NCBI GenBank assembly: GCA_947396885.1
Contig: OX377202.1
Location: 106,142,198-106,206,197 of the forward strand
From: Heligmosomoides polygyrus polygyrus
Taxonomy: Eukaryota > Nematoda > Chromadorea > Rhabditida > Heligmosomidae
Reading direction: 5' to 3'
DNA: 64,000 nt
The position numbers and the translations under genes are program-made. Under the pieces are notes generated by a model. That model was not told where the DNA came from. It ran no database searches and saw only the letters and a program-made list of their open reading frames with translations. This document shows, piece by piece, positions 55,401-63,888 of this stretch (the stretch's first letter is position 1; every line of letters begins with the position of its first letter).

Positions 55401-58400
55401 CTAGGGCGACATTGCGTTCGACATTCCCTGACTTCGGATGGCGCTGAGTTCATCACAAAGTCATGAAAAAGGGTGAAGACGCAAAACACCACCCCTGCCC
55501 TCCTTTAACTAGGATAGTTCAGGGAATCAACGATACTTGTCGCTAATGTGGCCTACATGACGAGGACAACACAATGGACCAATCAGGGCATGACACCCGA
55601 ACACATGAAGGAGTTGCGTTCATTCGGCGCCCAGATGATTGTGATTGGTCGGCGCGGTCCCGCCCCCCCCCCCTCCATCCCATGTAGACCACATTAACGA
55701 CAAGTACCGAATAAGCACTTCAACATTCAGTTTTCTTGCAGCTTTATCGTGATAACCATATGTGGATCGGATTTAATGTCGTTGAAGAAGAAAACACCCG
55801 AGGGATTCGGAGAGAGCACGATCCTACGGATAGGCATCTTCGCGCTCTACGCCATCAAGCAGGTATGGTGCGGCTCGTGGTCTTCTGACGAGGGTCTCCC
55901 GTGGTGCAAGCGGGTGCTCTTTCCAGCTGCACGAGATCGGCTTCGTGCATCGAGATGTGAAGCCGGGCAACATGATGAACGGCGCCAATGGGAGAGACCG
56001 ACGGATAATCTTCCTGATCGACTACGGTAGGTACGGCAGCGTCTAGAAGGCTAGAAGACGTAGAGGTACGTCACAGGTATGGTACGGAACTTCGTGGTTC
56101 GTGATGGGAATCACATTGCGATGCGGAAGCCGCGGAAGAACGTGCTGCTTCGCGGGACCTTGCGGTACTGCTCGCTGAGTGTTCACAAGCGGCTGGAGCA
56201 GGTACAGTGCGCCTTTGGCGGCGATTCAGATGACACAGGAAGACGTTAGTCGCTTCAGGGTCGCGTCGACGACCTCTGGGCGATGATATACATGCTCGGC
56301 GAGCTCTACGTGGGCTTGCCGTGGAATCGGCTGACCGTCGAGAAGGAGATCGTCAAGTTGAAAGAGAGCGAAACCGACGAGAACGTGTTCAGGGTGGGTC
56401 CGCAGGTCGCGTAAGGGCACACACCTAGCCTAGAGGGTACATCGGGGTCACTTATTTCCACTCCTGAACACGTAGGCGTACTACAGACTGTGAACACAAC
56501 ACTAAACCGGTAATTTAGAGACGAAAAATAAAAGCAGCACAGCAATGAGAACTGCTCAGTAGCTGTCGCGCTCCACGGCCAATTAGGGCTTTTTCGCTCC
56601 TTACGCGTTACCATCACTCAGAACCATTCAGTATTGTTTACTTGTTGCAAAGCATGTCCAGCGGCCATTATATTTGCCAGAATCCCCGCTTCAAACGGTA
56701 AATCCCAACAAAATCGATAAAATAAATCGATAATGTGTAGGTAATCGATATTGCTGACTAACTAATACATCCAACCACCAATTGCCCATAATCGCACAAC
56801 TCGTCCAACTACCGTTTCCGAGCAAAGATTAATATAATCGATCGATAATATTATGTAGTTGACCAATCATTTCAGAACAGAGATCGATAAAATCGATCGA
56901 TAATACTACGCAGTTGGCCAATCACTTCGGAACAAAGACTGACAAAATCGATCGATAATATTATGCAGTTGGCCAATCACTTGGGAACAAGGATCGATAA
57001 AATCGATCGATAATATTATGTGTTGGCCAATCACTTCGGAACAAAGACTGACAGAATCGATCGATAATATTATGCAGTTGGCCAATCACTTGGGAACAAG
57101 GATCGATAAAATCGATCGATAATATTATGCAGTTGGCCAATCACTTGGGAACAAGGATCGATAAAATCGATCGATAATATTATGTGTTGGCCAATCACTT
57201 CGGAACAAAGACTGACAAAATCGATCGATAATATTATGCGTTGGCCAATCACTTCGGAACAAAGACCGTAAAATCGATCGATAATATTATGCGTTGGCCA
57301 ATCACTTGGGAACAAGGATCGATAAAATCGATCGATAATATTATGCAGTTGGCCAATCACTTGGGAACGAGGATCGATAAAATCGATCGATAATATTATG
57401 TGTTGGCCAATCACTTCGGAACAAAGACTGACAAAATCGATCGATAATATTATGCAGTTGGCCAATCACTTGGGAACAAGGATCGATAAAATCGATCGAT
57501 AATATTATGTGTTGGCCAATCACTTCGGAACAAAGACTGACAAAATCGATCGATAATATTATGCGTTGGCCAATCACTTCGGAACAAAGACCGTAAAATC
57601 GATCGATAATATTATGCGTTGGCCAATCACTTCGGAACAAAGACCGTAAAATCGATCGATAATATTATGCAGTTGGTCAATAACTTCAGAACAAAGATCG
57701 ATAAAATCGATCGATAATATTGCGCAGTTGGCCAATCACAGTGACAATCGCACGATTCCTAGTTCGAATGGTCAACTCTTAGCTAAAATCGATAAAATCG
57801 ATCGATAACAAATGATCGATTGATAAGCATTACCTGCTGTGAAGGCAGTCCACCCCCGTCATAATCGCACGCGACACCCAGCCGATCGATATCTGAAGCC
57901 AGTTGAGCGAGCGGCAATTAAATATGCGCGGACAGACGGGCGGAAGGAGACTGAGGCGGGTGATTGGTTCTTTCATACAGACTTAGTGTAGGACAATGGC
58001 TATAAGAGGGCAATTGAAGTTGAAAACCACAAAAGGGATGTCTACTATTTCAGACATCCAATTAAATCCGGACCAAAATCGATAAAATCGATCGATATTG
58101 ATCAATGACACTTATTTGTTCTAGTCGACTATCACATTCGTATGACTGCCACTTCGAGCACGTAGCTCAAGACAGAGACTCAGAATGCTGACCGATATGC
58201 GAAGCGGATCTAGCAAGCGGCCATCAATTTTGCGCGGACAGGCGGATGCACGGACATCGGGACAGGCAATTGGGTTCCTCATAGAAAGCAGTGTGATTGC
58301 CTTAACAGATCATTTAAAGGGGGTTTTGGCACAGTTGAATCTGAACGGAGTCAAGTCTTTGAACGTGCTGCACAGTTCGTGTCTGCACACAACACACCAT

Positions 58401-61379
58401 ACCGAACGACATACCCCGGTAACTTTATTGTTAGCAGATTTTCGACCTAACTGCATCTGTGCGGATTTTTTCACAGCACCTCTGCACCACTGAAACTGCC
58501 CATTGCCATTTTCTCCCCCAAAAATCGCTAGTTATGTCTAAAATTGATGAAAATGACCCCCCCCCCCCCCGACTAGGATTATGTCAGATGTTTTTGACAG
58601 AAAGTTACGCACCATGAAGGATTTTCTTCTAGGATTGTCCTGAGGAATTCGTGTCCGTTGCGAAATATTTGCGCACGTTAGCCTATCCAGATCGACCGGA
58701 CTACTACAAAATCTATAACTGGGTGAGAGCTATCCGTTAGACAGGATTTATACTTCAATCGCCGATTGACGCGATGAAAATTAGCAATATCGATCGCCTA
58801 CGCGGCCTAATCGATATTGGCACTCTACATAAGCCCTAGTTTATACTTGCACCGCCACGCAGTACGGCACCACGAGCGCCATGGATATAGATTTTTCGCG
58901 TCGCCCGATCGATATCTATCCCAACCATCGTGCCGCAAGTATAAACTAAGGCCAGTGCCACGTCTACCGGCGACTGAAGTACAAACATCGCCTTAAGAAC
59001 ATCTTCTACTTACTATGGGCATAGGTTCAGCAGTAATCCGTCGGGTTTCAGTTCATGGACGCCATGAAGCGTGAGAAGTACTCGTTTTCCGAGAAGTATG
59101 AATGGGAAGACGACGTCTCGACACAATCGCAAGCTACTCGCATAGAGACTGCCGTTGACTATAGTGATCGCGAGAAGTCCACGAAAAAACCGAATGAAGG
59201 TCTGTGTGCCAGGTTATCATTGATGGAGACAACCCCCTGAGCAGCTCCCCTGAAAACAGCTCTTGTTCGGAATGTGGGCAGCATAGGCGTGGAAACGCGC
59301 AATCGAATCAGACCGCCTTGAATGGGCATCCCTTGCCTGTGCTTAGGGAAATTTTCCCAAAAGTACTTGTAGTTTCCTATTCTGAGACACTACAAGACTA
59401 GTCGTGAACTTGGTCTACATGGGGCCGGGGACGCAACAGACGAAATGATCCACACAGAGACAAAAAACGCTCCCAGTCGCGAATGTGGACAGCATAGAAA
59501 GCGCAAACCAATGAGGCCGCATAGAAATCCGTTCCAGTTAGCGAATACTGCTGTTGTATGCTCCGTGCTCTGATTGGCCAGTGCATGTTTGGCCGATGCT
59601 CTGATTGGTTGTGATCAGCTGACGAACCCCGCCTCTCAACGCTGCCTACATTAGCGACATGGACCAAAAAATTAAGCGAAAGCGTTTCAGTAAAAGACTT
59701 CAAGAGCATTACTATACCACAGATCTACCGCTACCATCGCATCTGGGTTGAAAACGTGTGGGTAAAGAGTTATTGCTTACCTTCAACTCGCTTGAAATCC
59801 ACTAAACTCAGGGCGTTGGCGCTCCCCCCTAAGCAACACTCCATCGCTACTTCTACCCTGCAGCACGAAGTAGGCTAACCGCCTTCAGAAGACGTCGGAG
59901 GCGCTCATCTTCCTCCCTGTCCCTGCGAATTTTGCAAAATACTGCGTATCAGATCCTGACCATGTATAGTTGAATAGGTGGTTTGAACTCGACCGAGGCT
60001 AAGCAAACAGCTCATTTTCCGTCCACCTAGAGTGTACAAAGGGCTATCCGCAAGACAGGATTTATACTTCACCGCCAAGCGGCGTGTACTAATCGATCGC
60101 CTGCGCTGCCTAATCGATATTGGTAATTTTCATAACGTCGCATCACCCAGCGACTGAAACAAAACCCCCTCACGAAGGAACATCCTGCGTTAGCGTAGGG
60201 CCTGTTCATACTCTGCGACGGGAGCGATAGTCTCGTTCCTGCAAAGCATGGAAATCGATTAATGCTGAGCGACCGCCAAGCAAAATCAATATGTATACTT
60301 TGTTCGTGCGACCAGTCGTTCTGACGCTGACCACTCGGGGACTATAAAGCATACAAACATCCGCCCAGAGACGAGACGGAATGATACGCCTCGATATCGA
60401 TTCAATGCGTCGCCCAATCGATATAGAGGCTCATTCTCGTCGCGATGGAGCTTTAGGCGGAATTCATACTTCAGAAGCCAGGCGGCGCGGCGTTATGAAA
60501 TACATCCGTATCGATTCGGCGGTGCAGACGATCGATATTGATAGCTTTCATTGCGCCGTGTGCGGCTCGGCACCATGATCGGCATAGATATCGATTTTTC
60601 CGCCACGCGGCGACTCCGCATCGCATTTCTACTTCGCCGCTGCAATACACCTGATTTCACAGAATTTTTGGACGGGATACTGTAGTCGATAAATCGTGCG
60701 GCTGAATAAGGTGCAATTTATGCTCCAGTGGCACAGCGGCGCGGCGATGCGAAAGTCAATAATATCGATTACATGCGATATAGGTACCTTTTGAAACGTC
60801 GCGCACCGCTCAGCGACTGAAGTATAGACCTCGCCTAAGGTGTAGTTTATGCTTGCGCATTAATTCTTCACAGTCTTAATACACCTTATTTCACAGAATT
60901 TTTTGATTACTGTTGTGGACGAATCGCTTCCCAGAATTAGCCGGGATTCATACTACAGTCGTCCGGCGGCGCGACATTACGAAAGCTAACAATATCGATT
61001 ACATGCGCTGTCTAATCGATACAGGTAGGTCGCGCGCCGCTCAGCGACTGAAGTATAAATCCCGCTTCAAAGAGCGCGGCGCGGCGTAATGACCAGCGTA
61101 TGAATGGCTTTCGGAGAGCGGCGAAAATATGAAAGCCGTCATAAACACCAGCTAAGGGCGTGTTTATACTTCGCGACGAGAGCGACGTAAGCGATTGGTC
61201 GGCCAGGCAAAAATTATAGATATCGATTTCTTCTTGGCGATCGCTCGGCAAAAATCGATTAAAAATCCCTAGGAAGTCGTACTCGACCATATCTCCTCGT
61301 TTCAGGTTTCGACAAAGAGGCGCTGCTCTACACGAACATACACGAGCGCAATTTTAAAGAAGTGATCCTGTCGATTTAA
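49424..61379 (+). CDS. CK1/TTBK-like protein kinase, ten exons, 353 aa
   Basis: This is a serine/threonine kinase of the casein kinase 1 superfamily, worm tau-tubulin-kinase-like branch. Exons: 49424-49462, 49528-49635, 49822-49943, 55742-55862, 55927-56026, 56077-56201, 56259-56393, 58633-58722, 59052-59199, 61306-61379. All have GT-AG borders, and the joined reading frame stays open to TAA at 61377. Motifs: glycine loop GAGGCGSVY (26-34), VAALK lysine 49, helix-C Glu 64 (GVLKLE), HRDVKPGN (138-145) and DYG (162-164) in place of the usual DFG. The CK1 signature RGTLRYCSLSVHKR and VDDLW (208-212) follow. The C-terminal lobe runs to about 285, followed by a short charged tail (EKYEWEDDVSTQS). 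Length and exon order fit the family, many of whose C. elegans members are sperm-enriched (general knowledge). Exon 1 is the least certain. Introns 3, 7 and 9 are swollen by transposons and satellite. Confidence 0.9.
49652..49783. mobile_element. Hairpin MITE in kinase intron 2, TAA duplication
   Basis: GGCGGGGTTTATACCTCAGC at the left and GCGCAGAAGTATAAAATCC at the right. The core is CAATATCGATCGCATGCGCT with TTAATCGATATTG. TAA flanks it at 49649-49651 and 49784-49786. It fills most of the 186-bp intron. Confidence 0.8.
49981..50155. mobile_element. MITE of the GTCGTTAATGTGGCC family, kinase intron 3
   Basis: TACTAGTCGTTAATGTGGCC at the left and GGCCACATTAGCGACTAGTA at the right are inverted. 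The interior carries CAGCCAATCAGGGC and CTGATTGGCC. There is no coding capacity. Confidence 0.85.
50391..50640. repeat. ATCCGGGG repeat element, left copy
   Basis: Starts TAGACATGGGATCCGAATC. It holds about three direct units of CATCTGAATCATCCGAAGAT CCGGGG spaced about 44 bp. The copy at 52770-53005 has the same order but is completed by the inverse terminus. Confidence 0.7.
50737..52350. mobile_element. Foldback element with tRNA-like arms (copy 2)
   Basis: Starts ACAAGGAAAGGGTCTGAAAG and ends CTTCAGACCCTTCCCTTTT. The arms match those of 36564-37486, including the tRNA-like boxes (AGCGCAATGGGTGTTGACG and GTGGGTTCGATCC near 50945-51000; inverse at 52055-52140). Further inner inverted segments occur (GATACACAGGTACAACGTGC near 51140 against its inverse near 51840). 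The interior frame 51458-51790 shares the DLEAHQLEV-type stretch with copy 1. It lies in kinase intron 3 and transcribes through with the gene. Confidence 0.8.
52351..52769. other. Unassigned sequence in kinase intron 3
   Basis: Two overlapping minus-strand open frames (52350-52636) contain no recognised domain. No transposon end was seen. Confidence 0.3.
52770..53005. repeat. ATCCGGGG repeat element, right copy
   Basis: Three units of CTGAATCATCCGAAGATCCG with the same GGATATCCGAAATCCGGCTC lead-in as the left copy. It ends GTCGGATCCAATGTCTA, the inverse of the left copy's start. The two copies bracket 2.1 kb that includes the tRNA-like foldback. Confidence 0.7.
53006..53770. other. Unassigned sequence with CTAGTCGG-family ends
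   Basis: CCCCTCCTCCAACTAG near 53105 (after 11 C), CTCCTCCCGACTAGGACTG near 53182 and ATAATCCTAGTTTGGGGGG near 53311 are ends of the CTATCCTAGTCGG family. A plus-strand frame 53264-53659 has no recognised domain. Confidence 0.4.
53778..53965. repeat. Direct duplication with an inserted hairpin
   Basis: Two copies share CCCTGGAGTCCCTTCCCTAG, CTCCGATGTCCCCCTCAGCG and AGTCTTGGCACGAGC. The second copy has about 30 extra bases between CCCTAG and CTCCGATG, containing a perfect 11-bp stem hairpin (GTTGTGCGCTC, GAA, GAGCGCACAAC, 53885-53909). Confidence 0.85.
54304..54446. mobile_element. Hairpin MITE, CCACAGAGTTCTGCGGC ends, TTA duplication
   Basis: AGGCCCCCACAGAGTTCTGC at the left and the inverse at the right, with CCATAGGGCAG and CTGCCCTATCC inside. 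TTA flanks it at 54301-54303 and 54447-54449. Confidence 0.85.
54582..54655 (+). pseudogene. tRNA-like sequence
   Basis: A-box-like CAGTGCAGTGGATGG (54586) and B-box-like GGGGTTCGGTTCC (54629), with TTTCATGCGAGGAAGG at the anticodon position and a CATTTTTGCATTTCAACTGG-like 3-prime flank. It is the same unit as in the foldback arms, but here without an inverted partner. Confidence 0.5.
55040..55370 (-). repeat. RTE-derived mini-array and fragment
   Basis: Two to three units of about 107 bp contain CATGAAACCTCCTATTTCGT and CCCACCTAATTTTCGACG, the latter matching RTE at 42815-42840 (KIRWAGH region). They are followed at 55277-55370 by GTGAAGATGGTGCAATAGCC, matching RTE at 43372-43460. All are in the same orientation as the RTE remnant. 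Confidence 0.7.
55379..55515. mobile_element. Short inverted-repeat element, CTAGTCGGGAGGGG ends
   Basis: ATCCTAGTCGGGAGGGGCAG at the left and CTGCCCTCCTTTAACTAGGAT-like at the right. It is 137 bp with no coding capacity and is the smallest complete member of the CTAGTCGG family. Confidence 0.75.
55534..55706. mobile_element. MITE of the GTCGTTAATGTGGCC family, kinase intron 3
   Basis: TACTTGTCGCTAATGTGGCC at the left and the inverse ACCACATTAACGACAAGTA at the right. ACCAATCAGGGC and GTGATTGGTC lie inside. It ends 35 bp before exon 4. Confidence 0.85.
56835..57745. repeat. Satellite of about 55 bp, about 17 units, kinase intron 7
   Basis: The unit contains AAAATCGATCGATAATATTA, TGCAGTTGGCCAATCACTT and GGGAACAAGGATCGAT. 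Two variants alternate (CTTGGGAACAAGGATCGATA and CTTCGGAACAAAGACTGACA). Unit length varies from 53 to 57 bp. Open frames on the minus strand (57070-57640) only reflect the repeat. Confidence 0.95.
57746..58632. other. Rest of kinase intron 7
   Basis: Isolated AAAATCGATAAAATCGATCG words continue at 57785 and 58076. GCGCGGACAGACGGGCGGA near 57927 recalls the array at 32-34 kb. A run of 14 C followed by GACTAGGATT (58557-58580) is an end of the CTAGTCGG family. No missed exon was seen. Confidence 0.45.
58740..58992. mobile_element. Hairpin MITE in kinase intron 8, interrupted, TTA duplication
   Basis: GACAGGATTTATACTTCAAT at the left and CGACTGAAGTACAAACATCGC at the right. The core is GCAATATCGATCGCCTACGC with CTAATCGATATTGG. 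TTA lies at 58737-58739 and 58993-58995. Interrupted by 58833-58952. Confidence 0.75.
58833..58952. mobile_element. Nested hairpin MITE, TAGTTTATACTTGC ends
   Basis: GCCCTAGTTTATACTTGCAC at the left and GCAAGTATAAACTAAGGC at the right. GATATAGATTTTTCGCG and GATCGATATCTATC lie inside. It is inserted in the preceding MITE. Confidence 0.75.
59397..59664. repeat. Diverged MITE of the GTCGTTAATGTGGCC family, kinase intron 9
   Basis: ACTAGTCGTGAACTTGGTCT at the left and CTGCCTACATTAGCGACATG at the right are weakly inverted. The interior has CTGATTGGCC and CTGATTGGTT. Confidence 0.6.
60050..61300. repeat. Cluster of decayed hairpin MITEs, kinase intron 9
   Basis: At least five degraded members lie back to back: about 60058-60170 (ACAGGATTTATACTTCACCG), 60199-60345 (GGGCCTGTTCATACTCTGCG), 60455-60650 (GGCGGAATTCATACTTCAGA), 60705-60836 (to CGACTGAAGTATAGACC) and 60945-61062 (CCGGGATTCATACTACAG to CGACTGAAGTATAAATCCCG). 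A half copy follows at 61153 (GGGCGTGTTTATACTTCGCG). All share an ATATCGAT-type core. Confidence 0.7.
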
Positions 61380-61527
61380 TCCCACACAGATACACGCACA
61401 CACACACTGCTGTACTTCGATGTCTTAGAGAGAAACACTGTCGTCTTTTTTCACTTAATTATGCCAATGAAAATTCAAACATTTGATGAGATCAATGATG
61501 TACACGTATTGCTGGTTCCGGTTACAC

Positions 61528-61533
61528 AATAAA
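61528..61533 (+). terminator. Poly(A) signal AATAAA of the kinase gene
   Basis: AATAAA lies 149 bp after the stop codon at 61377-61379 and is followed by an AT-rich stretch. It is the first canonical signal downstream. The assignment is by position. Confidence 0.6.
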
Positions 61534-61609
61534 TTGTGCTAAAATACAAAATATTCATTTCGCCTTTCTTCGATTACTGAAAATGAGTTTGCTACGATTT
61601 TAAATCTTA

Positions 61610-61880
61610 CGGCCCATTTATACTTCGACGCCGAGCGACGCGACGCCATGAATTAGGCCCCGTTTATACTTCGTCGCGGCGCGACGCGACGCCACGTATA
61701 GTGGCCGTATTGATTGTGCGACGCGATCGATCAATTTGGCCTCATTGCGTGGCCATCGCGTCGCGCCGCGATGAAGTATAAACGGGGCCTTACGGTCACA
61801 TTGATCCAGCGACGAGATCGATCAATTTGGCCACTACGCATGCTATCGCGTCGTTTGGCGTCGGAAGTATAGACAGAGCC
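61610..61880. mobile_element. Hairpin MITE split by another MITE, TTA duplication
   Basis: CGGCCCATTTATACTTCGAC at the left and GTCGGAAGTATAGACAGAGCC at the right. TTA lies at 61607-61609 and 61881-61883. Its middle is occupied by 61656-61789. Confidence 0.8.
61656..61789. mobile_element. Nested hairpin MITE, 134 bp, TTA duplication
   Basis: GGCCCCGTTTATACTTCGTC to the inverse ending AACGGGGCC. TTA flanks it at 61653-61655 and 61790-61792. Its reverse complement matches 6467-6600 at about 132 of 134 positions by eye. Confidence 0.9.
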
Positions 61881-61883
61881 TTA

Positions 61884-62263
61884 TGGAAAAAATCCTCAAC
61901 ATTTAGAATCAAAGAGTCGGACAACATTCAGACTGCAGCACACGTTTATGTTTCTGACCTACTGTTCTATTAGTGATTTAAAACACTGGACTTCCATCAC
62001 TTATTTTATCACTATTTTTAAGGCACTTATTTTATTTTTGTATCACTTATTTTTTAAGGCGCACAACTTGTGCAAATACGAAATGAAATGCTCTGTTGAG
62101 TATTCAATTAGGATTTCCGCTGAATGGATCTAGCACCGTGCACCGTAAAACAAGCACACGCCTACTTGAAATGGTAAGCACTGAACAAAAATCGATAAAT
62201 CGATAATCGTCGAGCTGGTTAGTGGCTAGTAGTGAAGAACACCTATCGATCATCACAAATGTG
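61884..62263. other. Unassigned AT-rich sequence
   Basis: No feature was recognised. An AAAATCGATAAATCGATAATCG-type word occurs near 62190. Confidence 0.35.
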
Positions 62264-62279
62264 TAAGGCCCCGTTTATA

Positions 62280-63559
62280 TTAGGTTGTAACGAAATAAAT
62301 GGCACTGAACCACTGTAAATTTAAACAGTTAATATCTCGGCTTGTGGGCAAGTTTATTAATCGAAGTAAAAACCTTCTGATTCTACACATCTTTGCCAAC
62401 GTGACACAAGCTTTTTGTCCCAGTAGCATAACAATCAGAAGTTCTGGAATTGACGAAATCTTCGAGGGCACTTTCGGCATCCTGTTGGTATTGGAATATT
62501 TTCCCTACCAAGAAGTCGCCAAGATGCTTGAAGAACTGGTAGTCTGTTGGGGAGAGGTCGGGAGAAAACGGAGGATGTGGTAGAGTTTCAATGCTCAGCT
62601 CATTCAATTTCTGCAACGTCATTCGTGCTACATGGGGGCGAGCATTGTCGTGCAGAAGGAGAACTCGCCTTCGGTTTACCAAGGCCGGCCGGATATCCTT
62701 CAACTTTTTCGTCATTTCTTCAATTTCAATGCAGTACTTCTCTGCCGTGATGGATTCACCGGGAGGGAGGAAGCTGTGGTGAATAACTCCCAGCGAACAC
62801 CACCATACTGTCACCATTACTTTCTTTTGGTGCAATTCCGGCTTCGCAAAAGCCTTGGGGCTCTCATCGCTGTCCACCCACTGTGCCGATCGTCGCCTGT
62901 TGGCGTACATTATCCATTTCTCGTCACAGGTTACGATGCGATCAAGGAATGGGTCCGTTTCGTTCCGTAGAAGCAGTGCGGACGAGATCTCATATCGTCG
63001 GTTTCTTTGCTCCTCAGACAGATCGTGAGGCACCCATCTTTCCAGCTTTCTGGTCTTTCCAATTTCCTTCAGATGCCGGGCAGCTGTGTTGTGACTGACG
63101 CCAAGAACCTTCGCTATCTCCCTGGTACCTTTGTGTGGATCCTCCTCTACCACATCTCTCAGCTTGTCCTCATCAACATCACTATGCCTCCCACGACGTT
63201 CATGTTCTTCCAAGCTCCCATCTCCATTCCGGAACTTCTGATACCAACGATACGCCGTCCGAATTGTGGAACATCCTTGACCGAATGCGGCGTTGATCTT
63301 CTCGTCCGCCTCCTTAGCTGTAGTGCCCAGCTTGAATTCATACAAGTAAATGCCTCGGATTACCCTTTTGTCCGTCTGCAAAAAGTCAATAAAACTCTAA
63401 TGTTTTCCCACTTTTACATAGAAAATTTGGTACTCGCCGGTAGAGAAAGCTTGCGCTTCTAAATGATATGCCACATGTTACGGTTTGTTCTTGATCAAAC
63501 GCGTAAAGACGCACCAAAAAATGGCGCGAGCCAGTGCCATTTAATTCGTTACAACCTAA
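62280..63559 (-). mobile_element. mariner transposon (copy 2, cecropia/Hsmar1-like)
   Basis: Terminal inverted repeats of 27 bp (TTAGGTTGTAACGAAATAAA at 62280; the inverse ends at 63559) differ at one position. It inserted at TA in a hairpin MITE. The terminal TAA of its right end later received the MITE at 63560-63888. 1280 bp is normal mariner size. Confidence 0.92.
62383..63381 (-). pseudogene. mariner transposase, start codon lost and C-terminal frameshift
   Basis: The minus-strand frame is otherwise open for about 332 codons and covers the whole catalytic domain. The HTH region runs to WVPHDL. RIVTCDEKW, LLHDNARPH and FSPDLSPTDY provide the three catalytic Asp of a D34D mariner. It resembles the cecropia subfamily, which includes Hsmar1 (from memory of family motifs). 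Two lesions are visible. At the start, the codon expected to be ATG reads TTG (63379-63381) and no in-frame ATG lies just upstream; TTTTTGCAG there could alternatively be a splice acceptor. Near 62405 one base appears missing after SLCH, so the frame ends prematurely at 62383 and the last 12-14 residues are out of frame. It is probably inactive. Confidence 0.9.
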
Positions 63560-63888
63560 AGGCCCATGCACACTTCTGCGACAGCGCGGCGCGGCCATGA
63601 TGAAGCATAGGGCCGCGACGGCCGCGGCGCGACACTGCGACACGTGCCGCAGGGTGGGGGTATGCACACTCTTGCGGCTGTCGCGGCGGCTATCGCAGGC
63701 GACGTCGCGCTGAGTGCCGCAGGCTGGAATGGTTCAAATCATTCTTGGTGGCGCGACATGCACGGGAACATCGGCCTCGTTGCCTATAACGATGCTCTAA
63801 CTCGACCGCGCTGCGACCGCCGGACATCGCGGAGGTAGCCGTCGCTCCTCTTGCCGCGCCGCGGTGTCGCAGAAGTGTGCATGGGCCT
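63560..63888. mobile_element. Hairpin MITE, CCCATGCACACTTCTGCG ends, TAA duplication
   Basis: AGGCCCATGCACACTTCTGC at the left and the inverse ending GTGCATGGGCCT at 63888. TAA lies at 63557-63559, the last bases of the mariner, and again at 63889-63891. An inner CACTCTTGCGGCTGTCGCGG segment (about 63665) suggests an internal duplication. Confidence 0.8.

Noticed and set aside
57070..57640. Minus-strand frames repeating IILSIDFVSLCSEVIGQ
   Set aside because: They are a direct translation of the 55-bp satellite, whose unit length variation changes the frame; there is no start context.
56835..57745. Possible CRISPR-like array of short regular repeats
   Set aside because: The DNA is eukaryotic, the repeats are head to tail without unique spacers, and no cas genes exist.
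62383..63381. Second mariner transposase as an intact gene
   Set aside because: The frame starts at TTG, and the C-terminal residues are shifted out of frame near 62405.
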